Shown here piece after piece: positions 4,976-6,457 of a DNA stretch of 6,457 bases; position 1 is the first letter of the stretch; the number at the start of each line of letters is the position of its first letter. The translations under genes were made by a program, and so were the position numbers. Origin of the DNA: Thermoplasmata archaeon (GTDB lineage Archaea > Thermoplasmatota > Thermoplasmata > GCA-020350865); NCBI GenBank assembly GCA_020351895.1, contig CP070672.1, positions 1,112,441 to 1,118,897 on the forward strand. The letters run 5' to 3'. Under the pieces are notes generated by a model. That model did no database searches, was not told the origin of the DNA, and saw only the letters and a list, made by a program, of their open reading frames with translations.

Positions 4976-5063
4976 TATGTAATTGTGGGTTCTTTTTTCA
5001 ATTTTGTAAATACACCCCTTTCACGATTTTGAAAGAAATGTAACTTTAAAAAGCGAAGGTTTT

Positions 5064-5156
5064 ATGCGTATTGAATTTAATTCGATGAACACCTTGGCTT
5101 TGTGTGAAAATTTAGGACAGGTAAGAAAGACAAGAGCAAATGTATGGGGAGTATAA
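5064..5156 (+). CDS. Possible 30-residue upstream ORF coupled to the GNAT gene
   Basis: ATG at 5064 opens 30 codons (MRIEFNSMNTLALCENLGQV and ten more residues ending NVWGV) and stops with TAA at 5154-5156. The last A of the stop is the first A of the GNAT start ATG at 5156 (TAATG). GAAGGT ends four bases before the upstream ATG and can act as a ribosome binding site. Such overlaps usually mean coupled translation. The peptide has no recognised family; it could be a leader peptide, a small protein, or a remnant of a decayed gene. The overlap itself also argues that GNAT starts at 5156 and not at the earlier in-frame ATG 5144. Confidence 0.4.
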   Translation: MRIEFNSMNTLALCENLGQVRKTRANVWGV

Positions 5157-5668
5157 TGGAAATCGTTAGGGCAAACTCGGAGAATATAATTGAGGTTCTG
5201 GAACTTGTTCAGGAGTGCATGCAGCATATGAATGATCAGGGAATTGAGCAATGGAATGAACAATATCCGCAATCTGATATTTTTATCTCTGATATCGAAA
5301 AGGATTCACTATTTATTATAAAAAATGAAGAAAATATAGTAGGTATCATTGTGCTTTCCGAAGAGCAGGACGAACAGTACGATCAAATCGATTGGAAAGA
5401 TAAATTCGGGAAAGTACTTTTGGTCCATCGTTTGGCAGTGCACCCAAAGTGGCAAGGAAAAGGGATTGCACAAAAACTCATGGATTTTGGAGAAAATTAT
5501 GCAAAGGAGAATGGATACTCCTCCATACGATTGGACACATACAGTCAAAATCCGCGAAGCTTAAAACTCTTTGAAAAACGTAAATACGAAAGAAAATCCG
5601 GACATATACACTTTCCAGAGTGCAAAGAGCCCTATTACTGCTATGAGATGCTATTAAAGGATAAATAA
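5156..5668 (+). CDS. GNAT-family N-acetyltransferase
   Basis: From ATG 5156 the product has 170 residues beginning MEIVRANSEN; an in-frame ATG at 5144 would add MGSI. I prefer 5156 because GGGGAG lies just upstream and the family begins at the first strand. The GNAT core is clear: strand 4 with V-H-R-L-A-V-H-P, then the acetyl-CoA pyrophosphate loop W-Q-G-K-G-I-A-Q-K-L (Q/RxxGxG/A), then S-I-R-L-D-T-Y-S-Q-N-P-R-S-L-K-L-F-E-K, where the Asn and Phe stand in their usual places. The N-terminal IEQWNEQYP and C-terminal HIHFPECKEPYYCYEM segments match, from memory, a subfamily common in Firmicutes. The substrate cannot be read from the sequence. The subfamily resemblance hints at transfer from bacteria. 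Confidence 0.9.
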   Translation: MEIVRANSENIIEVLELVQECMQHMNDQGIEQWNEQYPQSDIFISDIEKDSLFIIKNEENIVGIIVLSEEQDEQYDQIDWKDKFGKVLLVHRLAVHPKWQGKGIAQKLMDFGENYAKENGYSSIRLDTYSQNPRSLKLFEKRKYERKSGHIHFPECKEPYYCYEMLLKDK

Positions 5669-5670
5669 GA

Positions 5671-5678
5671 TATATAAA
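5671..5678 (+). promoter_or_regulatory. TATA box of the 59-residue membrane protein gene
   Basis: TATATAAA begins three bases after the GNAT stop codon. It predicts transcription from about 5700, a leader of some 25 bases, so this gene is not merely a distal part of the GNAT transcript. Confidence 0.6.
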
Positions 5679-5714
5679 TCTTTGAGAGGCCTATATCCGG
5701 GGAATCTACTAATA

Positions 5715-5720
5715 AGAGGT
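5715..5720 (+). promoter_or_regulatory. Ribosome binding site fixing the start at 5727
   Basis: AGAGGT lies six bases before ATG 5727. An upstream in-frame TTG at 5682 would add 15 residues but lies before the expected transcript start and has no such site. Confidence 0.6.
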
Positions 5721-5726
5721 AATGTC

Positions 5727-5906
5727 ATGGCCAGTTTTGAACTAACCGAGTCCTTGTTGCTGAGCGGAGGGTTGATCCTCGTAGGTTTTTTTTTATTCAT
5801 AATTTTATATATCTTAATAAGACTTCTTTTTGAGAGACATGGACATTTTAATCATAATATACTAGAGGAAGAAATAAAGGAAGACGACAAGGAAGAAATC
5901 CCATAA
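5727..5906 (+). CDS. Small single-helix membrane protein (59 residues)
   Basis: The product begins MASFELTESL and has one strongly hydrophobic segment at about residues 10-34 (L10-L-L-S-G-G-L-I-L-V-G then FFLFIILYILIRLL). A short basic and His-containing turn follows (R36? region: F35-E-R-H-G-H-F-N-H), then a highly acidic tail (E47-E-E-I-K-E-D-D-K-E-E-I-P). By the positive-inside rule the arginines after the helix place the C-terminal tail in the cytoplasm. It has its own TATA box and ribosome binding site, which speaks for a real gene despite its size. I recognise no family. It may be a regulatory subunit or membrane anchor for another protein; no partner is evident from position. Confidence 0.7.
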   Translation: MASFELTESLLLSGGLILVGFFLFIILYILIRLLFERHGHFNHNILEEEIKEDDKEEIP

Positions 5907-5947
5907 CATCCCATATAATCTGCGATAGGATAAAATACCTGGGAGGC

Positions 5948-5955
5948 ATTATAAG
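5948..5955 (+). promoter_or_regulatory. Probable TATA element of the thioredoxin-like gene
   Basis: ATTATAAG lies about 50 bases before ATG 6003 and predicts a transcript start near 5977-5980. That leaves a leader of roughly 25 bases, room for the ribosome binding site at 5990. Confidence 0.4.
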
Positions 5956-5989
5956 AAGTACTGTTAATATGTCTTGAAATGGAACATTT

Positions 5990-5997
5990 AGGTGGAT
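5990..5997 (+). promoter_or_regulatory. Ribosome binding site fixing the start at 6003
   Basis: AGGTGGAT resembles the anti-16S sequence AGGTGAT and lies five to eight bases before ATG 6003. The earlier in-frame ATG at 5979 has no such site, though a leaderless transcript could use it. Confidence 0.55.
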
Positions 5998-6002
5998 TTC
6001 AA

Positions 6003-6392
6003 ATGGAAGATAATATTAAAGAACTGGATGATAAAACCTTTGATGAACTTCTTTCAGAATCTGATAAACTGGTCATTGTGGAGTTCTACAACACGACTTG
6101 TCCTAACTGTAGAGCCATAGCTCCAGTTTATTCTGAGCTTTCTCAAGAGCTTCAAAAAGAAGCGGTTTTTACTCGAATCAATGTTGAGCAAAATATGAAA
6201 ATCGCGGCGAGATATGGGGTCATGGGCGTCCCCACATTCAAATTCCTTTGTAAAGAAAGGCCGGTTGGTGAGATCGTGGGTTCAGTGAATGCCACCATGT
6301 TAAGAAACACCATAAAAGATTATGTAAGACATCGCTTAGAATGCCTCTCCAAGTCAACCTCAATAGTTTATGAATTGGATGGGTATGGATAA
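6003..6392 (+). CDS. Thioredoxin-fold protein with CPNC active site
   Basis: From ATG 6003 the product has 129 residues. The thioredoxin core is complete: the N-terminal I-K-E-L-D-D-K-T-F-D-E-L-L, strand V24-I-V-E-F-Y-N, active site T31-T-C33-P-N-C36-R, strand A54-V-F-T-R-I-N-V-E, and cis-Pro loop G75-V-P77-T-F. The canonical WCGPC is replaced by TCPNC: the Trp is Thr, and the two residues between the cysteines are Pro-Asn, which should shift the redox potential. Compared with a typical 105-residue thioredoxin it has about 20 extra C-terminal residues, with additional cysteines C83 and C114. No signal peptide is present, so it should act in the cytoplasm as a disulfide reductase. No thioredoxin reductase gene is near. 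A start at 5979 would add eight residues. Confidence 0.9.
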   Translation: MEDNIKELDDKTFDELLSESDKLVIVEFYNTTCPNCRAIAPVYSELSQELQKEAVFTRINVEQNMKIAARYGVMGVPTFKFLCKERPVGEIVGSVNATMLRNTIKDYVRHRLECLSKSTSIVYELDGYG

Positions 6393-6397
6393 CTCCA

Positions 6398-6457
6398 ATG
6401 ATTGATTTCTCTTCATTCTATTTGAATAAAGCCGGGTTTGTATACCTCAATGAAAAA
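6398..6457 (+). CDS. Possible start of a further gene, cut by the window edge
   Basis: ATG at 6398, five bases after the thioredoxin stop, opens 20 codons without a stop to the window end (MIDFSSFYLNKAGFVYLNEK). The close spacing would fit a two-gene operon, but no clear ribosome binding site precedes it and 20 codons are too few to identify a family. The opposite strand also has a 14-codon open end (stop at 6413-6415), so the call is tentative. Confidence 0.3.
   Translation, partial: MIDFSSFYLNKAGFVYLNEK

Noticed and set aside
4580..5043. Plus-strand frames of 79 and 67 codons across the zinc-ribbon gene
   Set aside because: They lie opposite the CxxC and transmembrane coding sequence, have no start signals, and show no recognisable protein.
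5898..5915. ATCCCATA twice, ten bases apart, at the end of the 59-residue gene
   Set aside because: Short, partly coding, and without further copies; no sign of function.
6413..6457. Minus-strand 14-codon open end (…GFIQIE stop) as the tail of a convergent gene
   Set aside because: Too short to judge; the plus-strand ATG at 6398 in tandem with the thioredoxin gene is at least as likely.

Overview
The window looks archaeal. Several starts are preceded by AT-rich TATA elements 25-35 bases upstream. Some of these leave almost no 5' leader (the genes starting at 496 minus, 3705 plus and 4943 minus), while others have clear Shine-Dalgarno sequences (1998, 2816, 5727, 6003 and the minus-strand start at 1860). 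The protein families agree: a degenerate Ras-like GTPase, arrestin-fold proteins, an archaeal-type RibD reductase and a membrane protein with a zinc ribbon. Thermoplasmatota or a neighbouring lineage, possibly Asgard, would fit, but the window alone does not settle it. No rRNA, tRNA, CRISPR array, transposase or attachment site was seen.

Layout. 1-496 (minus) is the N-terminal part of a two-helix membrane protein, possibly bestrophin-like. 725-1261 (plus) is a small Ras/Rab-like GTPase whose G3 and G4 motifs are degenerate. 1399-1860 (minus) is a Spo0M/arrestin-like protein with a CxxC pair. 1998-2663 (plus) is a RibD C-terminal-domain reductase. 2816-3553 (plus) is an SRAP/YedK (HMCES-like) abasic-site protein. 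3705-4559 (plus) is a two-domain arrestin-fold protein, converging with only 3 bases of gap on 4563-4943 (minus), a two-helix protein with a C-terminal zinc ribbon. 5156-5668 (plus) is a GNAT acetyltransferase with a 30-codon upstream ORF that overlaps its start as TAATG. 5727-5906 (plus) is a 59-residue single-helix membrane protein with its own promoter. 6003-6392 (plus) is a thioredoxin-fold protein with a CPNC site. A possible further gene starts at 6398 and leaves the window.

How the genes work together. Most genes have their own promoter, strands alternate, and there is no long operon, so this is an accessory-type neighbourhood of single genes. The one theme that may be more than chance is the pairing of a small GTPase with two arrestin-fold proteins and small membrane proteins, which recalls protein-sorting components of eukaryotes. 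That link is inference. The SRAP and GNAT genes resemble bacterial subfamilies and may have been acquired. A 20-base direct repeat with a 3-base insertion in one copy lies on both sides of the RibD gene and is the clearest unexplained non-coding signal.
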